Source: Delphinus delphis (Eukaryota; Chordata; Mammalia; Artiodactyla; Delphinidae). From it: a stretch of 64,000 bases of DNA. Position 1 is the first letter of the stretch; the number at the start of each line of letters is the position of its first letter. Below are positions 10,209 through 21,786 of the stretch, in pieces. The position numbers and the translations under genes were made by a program. The stretch spans positions 17,413,701-17,477,700 of the forward strand of contig NC_082684.1 in NCBI RefSeq assembly GCF_949987515.2. The letters run 5' to 3'. The notes under the pieces were generated by a model that saw nothing but the letters and a program-made list of their open reading frames with translations, was not told the DNA's origin and searched no databases.

Positions 10209-13149
10209 TATTTATTTATTGAAAGAAAATCTTTACACAATATTTATTATAAAAAGAAGACTTTTGACTCTTACATTCTGCATCAAGTTCTGCTTTAACC
10301 TTAATGTGAACAGCAGTCCTTATTTTTGAGATACTCACATACACATCAATTTTATCCTTATCATTTATGCTTTTTAGATCTTGCTGAAGAAATTATTTAT
10401 TACCCATGGGTCACAATATTCACATTTTCTTCTAATAACTGTGTACCTAATATTCACATTTAAGGTTAATTCAAATGAAATCCAGGATTATACAAAATGA
10501 TGTATATTTAGTTTGATATTTTTTTGTATTGTGAGTAAATTTTCCTAACACCATACTTTATTGCATTGGTGCCACCCTATCAGATATCAATTTCCCACCA
10601 TCTAATGGGTCTCAGAGTATTCACTTTATGTGTGTTCACTATGTGAGTCCATGCCAGAAGCTGGAAGTACAAAGCAGAGGTCTGCCAAACCCACTCTGGC
10701 TTATTTTAAAACAATAACTTAAAAAATACTTTGTTACAACAATGAAGTCCTAAACAGATATAAACTGGACTGTCCCAGGAAAATGGAGAGATTTGGCCAT
10801 TCTATCTTTAAGAACCATTTCAAAGGTTTTAATGCATAGATGTTATGGATAATCCTGAATGAACTTTTCAGTCAACCCAATATTTGTGTACTAGCCAAAT
10901 GTCTATTGCTATGTTCTGTACAGATGTAAGTCTTATGGTATTATCTCTAGCATCATGTTGCTTTGTTGTTGTTGTTTTTCATTTGATTCTGTTTTTTAAG
11001 ATTCATCACTGTTGTTATATGGGCATTTAATGCATTGCTCCTAGCTTCTGCCTGATGCTCCTTTACACCGTGAACAATACTCCACTGAACATCTCTGAGT
11101 CCCCTTGTAGACATACGTGAGAATTCATTTTACAAGTTAATGTGAGGCATTGTACATATCTTTCCCCATTGATTTACTTAATGACCTTGTTATACATTTG
11201 GATACATATCTTGGTTTTGGTTTAAAGGCTTTTCCCAACTTACATATCTTATATTTTTATAATTTTGAACTTTTGCTTAAGAAGTTCTTTCCCCACCCCC
11301 AGGTCACAAAATTTTTTGTCAATAACTTATTTGATTAATGTTACAATTTTACCTTTCATAATTGCATCTTTATTCTATTCTGCCTTTTATTTGCTATTAG
11401 ACAGGGATCAAGTTTTGTTTTTGTGTTTGTTTGTTTTGTTGGTTTTCTTCTCCATGTTATTTATCATATTCTCAATTCTCTCCATAACAATACTTTTCCT
11501 CATCATTCATGGAACCACTTTTATCATGTAAGTTCACATGTCTTTATAAAAGTCTGGCTCTGAGCTCTCTATATATTCCTTTTGTCTATTTGCCTAATGA
11601 TTTTCAAAAGTCATGGTGGTTTTGTGTTTATTATTTATATCATTTTTTAAATGTCAGTATTGTCTAGGGCAAGTCTCATTCATCAGGTTTTTTTAGTGAA
11701 ATATATTCAATTACTTGGGGACTTTTATTACTCATTTTACATTTTAGTATAATTGTACTTATATTTAAAAATATTCAACTGGTATTTTGATTGAATCCAT
11801 ATTATATTTATATATTCATTTGGAGAGGATTAGCTTCTGCCTTAGTTAAGCTGTCCTATTCATGAGCAAGAATGTTCTTTCCATTCAGTCATTTAACATC
11901 CTTTATTTGGGATTTAGATTTTTTTCTCTATAGAGATGGGAGTACTTGGTTAGTTATTTACTTTCATTGTAGATACTGTAAATGCCAATTTGTTTCTATA
12001 TTTCTTCATTGGTGTTTGATGATGTAAAGTAACAGTATTGACTTTCTAGAGGTTAATCATTTGTTTCGCCAAATTTCTGAACTATTTTATAAGTTCCAAC
12101 AGATTTTCTGTTGATAATATTCATTTTTCAACATAGATGAGCATAGACCATTTGCAAATAATGACATATTTTCTGTTTCCATTCAGCACTTATATCCATT
12201 AGTAGCATTTCTTTTCTTTTCAATAGCATTGAATATGCTCCTTATATGTTTTCTATATCAAGCTTGCCCATAAAATTTTGTTTTGAGAAAAGATTTCCAC
12301 CACAAAAAAATTAGAGAAAACTGGGTGGAAAATAGAGTTTATGATGGGTATCCTGCCCTAATATCATTAGAAGTTCTGAACACTGGAGCCTTGATTGGAT
12401 GTTATCCTCTAGTTACTTCCTTACCAAAGAGCTGATTTAGAGTTCCTGCTTTTTGAGCAGACCTATCCACCATTGAAGTGCAGGCAGTGGCAGGAATGCA
12501 GTGATACATTTATGTGGTGGATTGGGCTGAGAAAATGTTCAAAACAAAGCAATGAGAAATCCAGTCATGCACAATAAAGCAGAAATCAAAATAAGCTACA
12601 TTTGAAGATCCAGGTGGCTAGGAGGGTTTTTCAGACCAGAAAATTAAGGGGAGGTCTCAGTCACCAAGTTAAAACACCCATTCATAACCTAATGCATTTA
12701 AAAGAGAGGGGTTTCTATACCTCTAAAAGAATCACACACATAATATAAGCATGTGAACACAGGTAAATGTATATATTTAGAAAAAATACTTTAGTTTTCT
12801 ATAAAGGCATATGTTATATCTTTGACAGAGTGACAGAAGAATTTCTAAAAAGGTAAGGCATTTATATAAGCAATCACTTGCTCTTTGTACCTGTTGTGAA
12901 ATGAAACATCATTTACAGCATTAGTTATTCAAAGTCAGCACCACTGATTTTCTACATAAATCTATGACATAACCTATATATTTCCATTTAATTGGTGAAG
13001 TGGGTCTCCATGAACTTAGGAGTTCATGAGCCACTTTTGGGTGTCCACAAAACTCTGATTCTGTCTGATGAGGTTCAGGAATTGCTACCCCAATTATGGA
13101 GTTTTGGCATATTAAATATTTCAAGGTGAAGGAATTTGAGAAATGGCAT
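10209..13149. other. AT-rich unique DNA, no gene seen
   Basis: Short open frames near 11150-11531 are hydrophobic by base composition only (T-rich strand) and have no family resemblance. The last part (13070-13149), including GCATATTAAATATTTCAAGG, may already belong to the retroviral-type element that follows. Confidence 0.6.
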
Positions 13150-13610
13150 GTTCAGGAAGGAACTTCTGACCTTCCTCTAAAGCAGGTCATAAAATCTAGG
13201 AAGGAATTTCTGACCTTCTCTGAAGCAGGTGATAAAACCCTCATGTGAGAGGTGTTCTCCCTATACACAGAGGAATGAAGCATCCTTAGCTCAGAAGGCA
13301 AAGGGACACAGAGAGCTATCTGAACCAATAGGTACCAAGTTCCTTCCAGTTTACTACACTTAACTCATAACCTTTGCCTCATATCTTTCCAGAACTTTCT
13401 ACTCATTGGCAAAACTGTCATAAAAACACTCATTTTTAAAACAGTTTTAACCATTTCTTTGGGTGTCCATTTCCTTATGAAGGTTTCTGTGCCACATAAA
13501 ATTTATATTAGATAAATGTAAATGTTTTTCCCTTGTTCATCTATGTTTTATTACAGGAATCTCAGTTGAGAACTTAGAAGGATAGAGGAAGAAGATATGT
13601 TTCCTCCCCT
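13150..13610 (+). mobile_element. LTR-like element of an old endogenous retroelement
   Basis: The block order is TGTTCAGGAAGG, CCCTCATGTGAGAGGTGTTC, AACTCATAACC, then CATAAAAACACTC as a possible TATA region near 13420, then GGTGTCCATTTCCTTATGAA, GATAAATGTAAATG and TTATTACAGG. It closes with AGGATAGAGGAAG and CCTCCCCTAGA. This is the layout of an LTR from TATA box through polyadenylation site, in plus orientation. I could not name the family with certainty. It contains a two-copy tandem repeat at 13155-13241. Confidence 0.55.
13155..13241. repeat. Two-copy tandem repeat of about 44 bp
   Basis: Copy one is 13155-13198 and copy two 13199-13241. Both begin GGAAGGAA-TTCTGACCTTC and end with GCAGGT-ATAAAA. 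They differ by a few substitutions and a 1-bp deletion. Confidence 0.9.
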
Positions 13611-15069
13611 AGAGTCTCAATCTCCAACTCAAATTTTCTGGGCAATCAGGTGACGGAAATTACATGTTTTGCCACACCCATAAACACTACTTATCAAAAT
13701 GTCTTTATAATTATCTTTCTTCCAAAGGTTGTTGCCTATATTTAATTGCCAATATTGAATCCTTTCCAAACCAACAAATTGAATACATAAGCATGAATAA
13801 TTATTTTTGTAACTATTCTTAATGAATAATATTATATCGGAAGGGAGGTGGTAAGAAGCAAAGTGATCAGTGCCAATTAACAGGAAAAGGTGAGCTAATA
13901 AAGAAATTAATTAGTAATATACAGCTGATTCCCACAGAGAGGAGAGACCTGGAGAAAATCTTATTAGAAAGGTCACTTAAAGGGGATATACTTGATTTCT
14001 ACCTTGCCAGCTTTTACATAATCAAATGAGCATCTTGTTTCTCAGTTTGTTTGGTTGTCAGGAAGCCAAAAACGTAGAAGAGTTTTTTAAAGAGTCTCAG
14101 ATGGAGAGATGGTAAGGAAGCTGTCAGTACTACCTCATTAAAGAAAATGCCTGTGTGTCTAGCACACATAGGCATACACACATACTTAGTATTGCTTTCC
14201 AGTTGCTTTAACCTAGTGCTTCTGGATGAGTGTCTCTAGGCCTAAGACTTTTGAAATGTCTTCCAAATGTCCTTAGACTCCCAGTATTTGCCTTGGAAAT
14301 GAGATTTGTAATTGTTAACGTCCCTGACAGAGTTTTCATTTTGTCTTCTTTTAAATCTGTAATGTCTTCAAATTAACGATGGATCATTCTAGTCAATAAT
14401 ACAAATTGCATTGTAAGTTTAAAGTCAAAGAAAGGTTTTGTTTTTCTTGAGTATTTTTTGGAATAAATAATGTGGATTATATAAATTAATCAAATATTAA
14501 TTTATGTATAAATCATCATTGCTGTTACTTAATGGCATATTCTCTGCAGTCTTTGCATTGCTAATTAAGACAGATTTCTCCCCAAACAGATTTAAATTCA
14601 GTGAATGAAGAAGTGTCATTCATACTTACTGTTTTAGTTACAGCATCTAGCACAATGCCATAGCAGAGGCACAAATATATTTGTTGAGTAAAGTATTAAT
14701 TGTGTGACATCAAAAAAGCATGGGGATAATGCATAAGCAAACTACATGAGGAACAAAAGTAAACACAAAAAGTCCATAATTCTCTATGTAGGAATCAAAT
14801 AATTTCTAAGGAGGAGAAGGAAATCTTTGCAATTTCTGAATTCAGAGACCATTAGCTAATGACTTCTGACATTTTTTGAAACATACCCTTCGAAAAGTAT
14901 TGCTCTTTAGCTATACTACAAGATTTCTCTACCTCAACTCCCACCTGCCAATGTAGGATCCACCTACAAATGTAGTACACAGTAGGAGCTCAAGAAATAT
15001 TTGTTGGAGGAAGGAAAATTTGCTAAGTTAATTTTTATTTAATGAGTCTGTGACATTGGGATTTATAAA
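13611..15069. other. Mostly unique DNA with short L2/MIR-like tails
   Basis: No gene. GCATCTAGCACAATGCCATA (14643) followed by AATATATTTGTTGAGTAAAG looks like the 3' end of an L2-type LINE. ACACAGTAGGAGCTCAAGAA followed by ATATTTGTTGGAGGAAGG (about 14976-15014) is a second such tail. Both are short and old. Confidence 0.5.
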
Positions 15070-15835
15070 AAGAATGTATATTTGGTCTTAGTCCCGCTTT
15101 TCTGGCATAGAGCTCCTAAAATCTTTAGAATTTCCTAGTGACAAGAACTACAAAGGTGTCTTTTGCTACCTTAATGAGGTGCTTTTGGAAAGAACTTAAG
15201 GATGGGGGCTGGTTGCCAGGAGAAGCAACCCTGTGATTAGAAGTTTGAAACTTTCAGTCCCAACCCCCTGGAAAGGAGGGGTTGGAGGTAGAAAATATTG
15301 CCAATGGCCAATGATTTAGTCAACCATGCCTAAGTCATAAAGACTTCATAAAATTCCAAAAGGACAGGGTTTGGAGAGCTTCTAGGTTAGTGAACACATG
15401 GAAGTGCTGGGAGAGTGGCATTCTAGGAGAGGGCAGGAAAGCCCTGTGCCCTTTTCACATGCCTTGCCCTATGCATGTCTTCCATCTGGCTCTTCCTGAC
15501 ATATCTTTTTATGATAAACCAGTAATCCAGTAAATAAAATGTTTTTCTTAGTTCCGTGAGTTGCTCTAGCAAATTAACTGAATGCAAGAAGGGGGTCATT
15601 GGAACCTTCACTCTATAGCTGATTGGTTGAAAGCACAGGTAATAACATGGAATTGCCATTGGCACCTGAAGGGGGGTACAGTCTTGTAGGACTGAGTCCT
15701 TCATCTGTGGAATCTAATGCTGTTTCCAGGTAGATAATTTCAGCATTGAATTGTAGGACACCTAGCTGGTGTTCAAGAATTGCCTGGTAGTGTGGGAGAA
15801 ACATACATATCTTGAAATTGGGTGCAGAATCCTAA
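15070..15835 (+). mobile_element. LTR-like repeat, family unresolved
   Basis: A long stretch holds blocks I associate with a mammalian endogenous-retrovirus LTR and its junction. These are AAAGACTTCATAAAATTCCA, AAAGGACAGGGTTTGGAGAG, GCCTTGCCCTATGCATGTCT, AAACCAGTAATCCAGTAAAT, then AATAAAATG as polyadenylation signal near 15533, and finally TAGGACACCTAGCTGGTGTT. The orientation is plus, judged by the polyadenylation signal. No open retroviral gene is attached. The open frames inside it on the minus strand (15423-15958) are not credible genes. Confidence 0.55.
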
Positions 15836-16024
15836 CCATAAAGTGAGAAAGATCCCTCTACAAGAGCATTTCCCAAAATGTGTTGTGTATGCTATTTCCT
15901 TACACTGCTTCTGGGAATAAGTAAAATAAAAAATAAAAAGGAGTCCAGGTGGAACCAATTTTGGAGAATGTTAGGTACTCTGAATCCTCTCTAAGAGTCA
16001 ATATGAACATGCATAACAGAAGTT

Positions 16025-16235
16025 GAGATCTCTAAGTTGCTTAATATGGGCCAGGCACTGTTTTAAAGACTCTACATGTATCTTCACACTGAAGTTTTAC
16101 AATAATAGTAGAGTTCACTTTTTATCAATAAAAAAACTGAGGTGCTATGAGGTAGAGTATCCTGTCCCAGGTGTCTATAGCACTGTGAATGCCAGAGCTG
16201 GATTTAAGCTTGGTTCAGGCCAGGGATGAGGTCTT
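16025..16235 (+). mobile_element. MIR SINE (ancient)
   Basis: GGCCAGGCACTGTTTTAAAG, TCTACATGTATCTTCACACT, AAAACTGAGGTGCTATGAGG, GTCCCAGGTG and GCCAGAGCTGGATTTAAGC follow the order of a MIR, the mammal-wide tRNA-derived SINE of L2-dependent age. It is diverged and has no TSD. Confidence 0.75.
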
Positions 16236-16622
16236 TAACTTCCCTCTTTTGCCCCCTACATTAGGCTATAAAAGGCTCAGGAAATTCTGATTGCTTGACC
16301 CAGAATTTTCCTAGCCTTTGATAAATGAGGTCCCATTATCCTTTCTTCAAAAGTGGCTTCTTTAATATTTTCAGTTATAAGAAATATCTGCTAAATGATT
16401 GTGCTAACATGATTAAATTCTCTTGTGAGATACATGGAAGGAAGCAGTTTATATCAAAATAGTTCTCTGAATGATACAGATTATTTGAAATAAGTTGAGG
16501 CTTACTTTATGGCTTAGTATGAAGTCAATTTTTGTAAATGTGTCATATATGTAGAGAAAAAATATGTACTTATTTTTGGACGTAGAGCTTTCTGTATGTT
16601 AATTAACTCAATATAAATTTAA
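16236..16622. other. AT-rich DNA, nothing recognised
   Basis: No coding frame, repeat family or RNA gene that I can support. Confidence 0.5.
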
Positions 16623-16634
16623 CTATTTATATAT

Positions 16635-16647
16635 GTATATAGATATA

Positions 16648-16690
<43 letters not shown>
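16635..16690. repeat. (TA)n microsatellite in SINE tail
   Basis: An imperfect TATATAGATATAAATTT start runs into an uninterrupted TA run of about 40 bp that abuts the poly-T of the antisense SINE. It lies inside the likely insertion (TSD at 16623 and 16891), so it appears to be an expanded SINE tail. Confidence 0.9.
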
Positions 16691-16697
<7 letters not shown>

Positions 16698-16891
16698 TTG
16701 CGGTATGTGGGCCTCTCACTGTTGTGGCCTCTCCCGTTGCGCAGCACAGGCACCGGACGCGCAGGCTCAGCAGCCATGGCTCACGGGTCCAGCCGCTCTG
16801 CGGCATGTGGGATCTTCCCGGACCGGGGCACGAACCCGCATCCCCTGCATCGGCAGGCGGACTCTCAACCACTGCACCACCAGGGAAGCCC
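16690..16891 (-). mobile_element. CHR-type tRNA-derived SINE with (TA)n-expanded tail
   Basis: The reverse complement of the cetacean SINE, from the poly-T to CCACCAGGGAAGCCC. CTATTTATATAT occurs at 16623-16634 and again at 16891-16902, a likely TSD. If so, the whole TA run at 16635-16690 belongs to the tail. The internal A and B boxes match the family pattern. Confidence 0.92.
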
Positions 16892-16902
16892 TATTTATAT
16901 AT

Positions 16903-17249
16903 TTTTGATGATTTTTAGCTTATCTAAATTGAAATATGTTGAATTTCCACTATAAGAATAATTTGCCTAATTCTTCTTATAGTACTGGCTCACATACAAA
17001 AGGTACATACTCATTCAAAATTACTATAACTTTCTGACATTAAGCTAAAATTAAGTGCTGTGCTATTATTTCATTGCTCTCTCTGTTACAGATTGTTATT
17101 TTTATCAAAAAGTAAATTTTACCTGAAATTAACATAGTTTCTCAAGCTTTATTTTGAAAGCTATTATCTGATAAATATTTTCACATCCCAAGTTTATGCT
17201 TTTATTATATCTCCTGTAAATAGCATTCAGCCATATTTTTGTTTTACTC
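16903..17249. other. AT-rich DNA, nothing recognised
   Basis: No gene or clear repeat; it may be a continuation of the old LINE to its right. Confidence 0.45.
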
Positions 17250-18480
17250 TGGTTGACAATCCTGACTTTTAATTCACAGATTTTGTCCATTCAAATTTAC
17301 ATTGATAATGATGAATACTTTTGGAATTTTTGCTACCATCTGACTTTTCATGTTGCATTCATTTAATTTTCTTTTTTTAATTTTTTTTTCATTCCTTTTT
17401 TGCATGTACTGGAGCTTGTTCTTGTTCTACTGTCACCCTTTTTTTCATTTTCATTTTAATAGTTTTGAGATTTTACACTATTTTTCCAATTAAATTATCA
17501 TACTTATAGTTTTGTCAAGTATACTGACCTTAACTAAGACTTAAAGTTAATAAATTATTGATGGTCTAGGATCCCACCCAGAGAAAGAAAAATCTTTAGC
17601 TCTAAAATATTTTATCCCTATTTACATGGTATTGTAACCTATTTTTTAAATACTGTCCTTTCTTAAGCTCAATATTAATATTTCATAAAAAAAAATTGTC
17701 TGAATTTCTCTATTTATTTGATCAAGATCATTTTTTGATCTTTGATTTTCTCCTTGTAGAATTTTATTTTAAGAAATTCTCCTGGTGGTAACTCCCTGAA
17801 GTAATTATAAATATTTTAATTTCATTTTTATTGTTTTGCAGTGTACACTATTTTAGAAGAACAGTTAATTTTGCTCAAGACTTTGTAAATATTATCCCAC
17901 TGTGTCATGGATTGCAATTGTCATTCTAATATCATTTTTTAAATCAGTCTCTTCATTCTTTCTAGGAGCTTGTGATATAGTTTATTTTTCTTTGATATTC
18001 TATGGTTTCTCAATATAAGTAGAAATATACGTATATTTTAATCTTGCTTGGAATGTTTTGTGCTTCTTGTATATGTGTTATATCAATTTTTAGAAATTAA
18101 CAACATTATTTCTTAAACTATTTCTTCTCCTATAGTCTCTTTCTCTTTCTCATTCTAAGCCTTCATCAGATGTCAGAATTTATTTTGACGTTCATGACTC
18201 TTACTTCTATTTCATTCTTTCCACCTCATAAACATTCTTTAACACATACTACATACTATATATCTACATACTCTTCAATGTTGTTAATTTATTCTTCAAC
18301 TGTTTATATTCCTCCTGCTTAACCCATCAGTTAAATTTAACAATTATATATTACATTTTCTTAAGTTCTGCTTTTAATGTTTGTCTGTTCATTGCCAAGA
18401 GTTTCTGTTTTTAAGTTTATCTTTGTATTTGCAATTTTACTTAAAAAATTACATATCTACTATTTATTTTGAATCTTAAC
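17250..18480 (-). mobile_element. Ancient LINE (L1M/HAL1-like), antisense
   Basis: Degenerate matches in order to the reverse complement of an old L1/HAL1 ORF region include CACTGTGTCATGGATTGCAA, TTAATCTTGCTTGGAATGTT, TTGTGCTTCTTGTATATG, AACTATTTCTTCTCCTATAG and GTTTGTCTGTTCATTGCC. The stretch is T-rich on the plus strand, as expected for an antisense LINE. Frames are gone. The boundaries and sub-family are approximate. Confidence 0.55.
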
Positions 18481-19634
18481 TAACATTTTGAGTTATCAAA
18501 GAACAAAAATTGTTGTTTCTTTTTTTCCTGAGCTTCAAGCATAGTGGCTTGACTTCTTATACATTCAGTAATCTTTGTAAAATTATGCTTGTTGTTAATC
18601 TGTGAGAATATTGTGGACCTTCCATGAAGAACCCTTACAACAAAGTGGATTTGCTTCTGACTCTGAGAGTATTCAGAGGACAACTCCGATTGAGGTCTAC
18701 CTTAACCTTTCTTAAATGTTTTAGTGAAAGATTAGAGCCTCAGACTCAGCTCCTTATCTAATTCCTTTTTCAATATCAATATTCTTCAGTACTATAATGA
18801 TATAGGAATTTCTTTAACCTATACTCCTACCTATGCAAGCCAGTTCTATGTTCTTTAGTTCTCTAAATCCTAGCTGCTCCTGTCCCCATTCCTAGCTTAA
18901 AATTCCTCAGTTCCCTAGGATCCAGCATAGTTTGGGCCATTGGAATACTACATCTTGACCACCTTGGTGCCAACAGACCCTACTTCTTGACTCACATTGA
19001 TGTTGTGAGCCTAGTCATGCCCCTAAAATTAGATCACATCTGGGAGCTGGTTTTATGAAGTAGCAGCACCAGTCAGAGTTCCTACTCACTTATTATTATA
19101 AAAGGAAAAACTAATCTTTCTCTTAAAGATTAGTAAAATGAAAAGAAACACAGATAGCCTATGGGTTGGGGGGGGGAGCAGGGCGAGTCTACATCAAAGG
19201 AAAGGAAAAATATGCCTGTAGGACTTTCCTCAAGGATAAATAAATATAATTCAAAAACAGTGCTACACAGGTCAGGATAACCTAGTTAAGTTGGAGTAAG
19301 CAATTATTCATCAGTCCTAGCACATAGAAAAGGCTTAACTCCATTCACAGTGCATATCCAATGGAGGTCTATGGACAATGATATCTTCCATAATGCTCAG
19401 GACTCTAAGCTGATAGAGACTTCCATGTTGAAAATGTGATTTCCTTTTTCAATTTTCTAGGGAAGAAAGTCCGTGAAGATCTCCTTTTTATTCCCCCATG
19501 TTTTGGTCTAGAGGTAACACAGGTCACATTGCCCAGATTCCAGTGACCAGAGCTACTCACTTTGCCTTGCCTACCTACAAGGAAGCTAGAAATTATAGAC
19601 TTCAATATGCTCCAAATGTGAGGATAACCAGCTA
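18481..19634. other. Unique DNA, no gene seen
   Basis: No supported gene. A poly-G run (TTGGGGGGGGGAGC) is at 19166-19179. Open frames here have no family resemblance. Confidence 0.55.
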
Positions 19635-19651
19635 CTCTAGTGTGATTTCTT
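19635..19651. repeat. TSD of SINE 19652-19836, left copy
   Basis: CTCTAGTGTGATTTCTT is identical to 19837-19853. Confidence 0.95.
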
Positions 19652-19836
19652 TTTTTGCAGTACGCGGGCCTCTCACTGTTGTGACCTCTCCTGTTGCGGA
19701 GCACAGGCTCGGGACGCGCAGGCTCAGTGGCCACGGCTCACGGGCCCAGCCGCTCTGTGGCCCAGACCGGGGCGTGAACCCGTGTCCCCTGTATTGGCAG
19801 GCGGACTCTCAACCACTGCGCCACCAGGGAAGCCCG
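19652..19836 (-). mobile_element. CHR-type SINE with perfect 17-bp TSD and internal deletion
   Basis: An antisense cetacean SINE flanked by identical 17-mers CTCTAGTGTGATTTCTT at 19635-19651 and 19837-19853. Compared with the other copies in this window it lacks about 20 bp between CCGCTCTGTGG and CCAGACCGGGG. That is the stretch carrying ATGTGGGATCTTCC in the copy at 16690. The unmutated TSD suggests a relatively recent insertion. The tail is short (seven or eight T on this strand). Confidence 0.95.
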
Positions 19837-19853
19837 CTCTAGTGTGATTTCTT
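19837..19853. repeat. TSD of SINE 19652-19836, right copy
   Basis: CTCTAGTGTGATTTCTT, 17 of 17 matches to 19635-19651. Confidence 0.95.
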
Positions 19854-20431
19854 AATGGTAATTTTTCTATTAATAAAATAATTTAAAAATTAATGTGGAG
19901 AGAAAAAAGATATGAGAATAGCATCAGGAATTTGGAAATAGAGGAGTAATGATAAATAGCTCAATACTAATGAACTTTACATTTTTTAATTAATAAATTA
20001 TTTAAAATAATAATACTGGACTCAAAATTCAAGGGTAATAAAAATAGTTTGATTGAAACGTATTTAATTTTATTAAATAACTAAATAGATGAAAAACTTA
20101 TCCTGAATCAATAAGGAAGGCAAAGGTAATTTAATAAACAGTGCTTGGCCAGTTAATTAATCATTTAGAAGAGAATAAGTGTAGATCTGTATCTCCTACT
20201 TCATAAACATAATAGGTTAACCATATGATATTAGATAAAATAAAAATTAACTCTAAAAGTAAAAACATCCAACTGTTTCATAGAAAGGAAAAATTATCTA
20301 ATGTTATATTGAATGTCAGATATACCAAAAAAATAGATAAAAAATTTCAGCTCATAAAAGGTTTGATAATTGTGCCCCTATAACATTATTGAGCTTAAAA
20401 TGCAAATGCCAGAGTCAAAATAAATGTGATA
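19854..20431. other. AT-rich DNA resembling old LINE remains
   Basis: A-rich text such as ATATTGAATGTCAGATATACC is compatible with very old L1 ORF2 remains, but no motif is firm. No gene. Confidence 0.4.
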
Positions 20432-20446
20432 AATTGAAACATATAG
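20432..20446. repeat. TSD of sense L1, left copy
   Basis: AATTGAAACATATAG matches AACTGAAACATACAG at 27295-27309 in 13 of 15 positions; both differences are C/T. Confidence 0.88.
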
Positions 20447-21211
20447 GCAACGCCTTCAAGATGGAGGAGGAATAAGACATGGAGAGCACATTCCTCCCCA
20501 CAAATACATCAAAACTACATCTACATGTGGAACAACTCCTACAGAACACCTACTGAACACTGACAGAAGACCTCAGACTTCCCAAAAGACATCTTCAAGC
20601 GACCTACACACAGAGTCAGGGCCAAATCCAAAGCTGAACCCCAGGAGCTGTGTGAACAAAGAACAGAAAGGGAAATTACTCCCAGCAGCCTCAGAGGCAG
20701 TGGATTAAATCTCCACAATCAACTTGATGTACCCTGTATCTGTGGAATACCTGAATAGGCAACAAATCACCCCAAAATTGACTTTGGGAGCAACTGTAGA
20801 CTTATGGCTCACTTTCTGCATCTAATTTGTTTCTGTTTTTTTTGTTTATCTTAGTTTAGTGTTTAGAGCTTATTATCATTGGGAGATTTGTTTATTGATT
20901 TGGTTATTCTTTTCTTTTTTAAATTATATATATATATTTTATTCATTTTTCTCTTTTTTTGTGAGTTTGTATGTGTATGCTTCTTGTGTGATTTTGTCTG
21001 TATAGCTTTGCTTTTGTCACTTGTCCTAGGGTTCTGTCTTTTTTTTTTTTTAGTATAATTTTTAGTGCTCGTTATCATTGGTGGATTTGTTTTTTGGTTT
21101 CCTTGCTCTATTCTTTCTTTCTCTCTTATATTTCTATTACTTTTTTAATTTTTTATTCTTAATAATTTTGTTCTACTTTAATAACTTTTATTTTATTTTT
21201 TCCCCTTTCTT

Positions 21212-21258
<47 letters not shown>

Positions 21259-21786
21259 ATTTGTACTTCTCCTCCCTTCTTTTCTGAGCTGTGAGGCTGA
21301 CGGGGTCTTGGTGCTCTGGCCAGGTGTCAGGCCTGAACCTCTGAGGTGGGAGAGCTGAGTTCAGGACATTGGTCCACCAGATACCTCCCAGCCCCACATA
21401 ATATCAAATAGCGAAAGCTGTCCCACAGCTCTCCATCTCAATGCTAAGACCCAGATCCACTCAACGACCAACAAGCTACATTGGTGGACATCCTATGCTA
21501 AACAACTAGCAAGACAGGAACACAAAACCACCCATTATCAGAGAGGCTGCGTAAAATCATAATAAGGTCTCAGACACCACAAATCACACCACAAGACATG
21601 GTCCTGCCCATCATAAAGACAAGATACAGCCTCTTGCACCAGAACACAGGCCCCAGTCACCTGCACAAGGAAGTCTACACAACCCACTGAACAAACCTTA
21701 CCCACTGACAGCAGACACCAAAACAACGGGAATTATGAAAGTGCAGCCTGCAAAAAGGAGACTCTGAACACAGTGAGTTAAGCAAA
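20447..21786 (+). promoter_or_regulatory. L1 5' UTR, internally shortened
   Basis: L1 5' UTRs carry the internal Pol II promoter. The first part (GCAACGCCTTCAAGATGGAG to CAGACTTCCCAAAAG, about 20447-20585) matches the 5' edge of the family. It then jumps to TTCAAGCGACCTACACACAG, which I expect far downstream in the UTR, so a GC-rich central part seems lost. The later part has a T-rich tract, a CT/CTTT tract (21206-21258) and CACTCAACGACCAACAAGCT before ORF1. Promoter activity is unlikely with the centre missing. The size of the loss is inferred from memory of the family. Confidence 0.7.
21206..21258. repeat. (CT)n/(CTTT)n pyrimidine microsatellite in L1 5' UTR
   Basis: CTCTCTCTCTCTCT passes into repeated CTTT units (TTTCTTTCTTTCTTTC). 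Related L1 copies usually carry a TTCC-type tract here, so the site is a mutable pyrimidine run. Confidence 0.9.

Noticed and set aside
15423..15958. Three overlapping minus-strand open frames of 61-93 codons
   Set aside because: They lie in an LTR-like repeat and show no domain.
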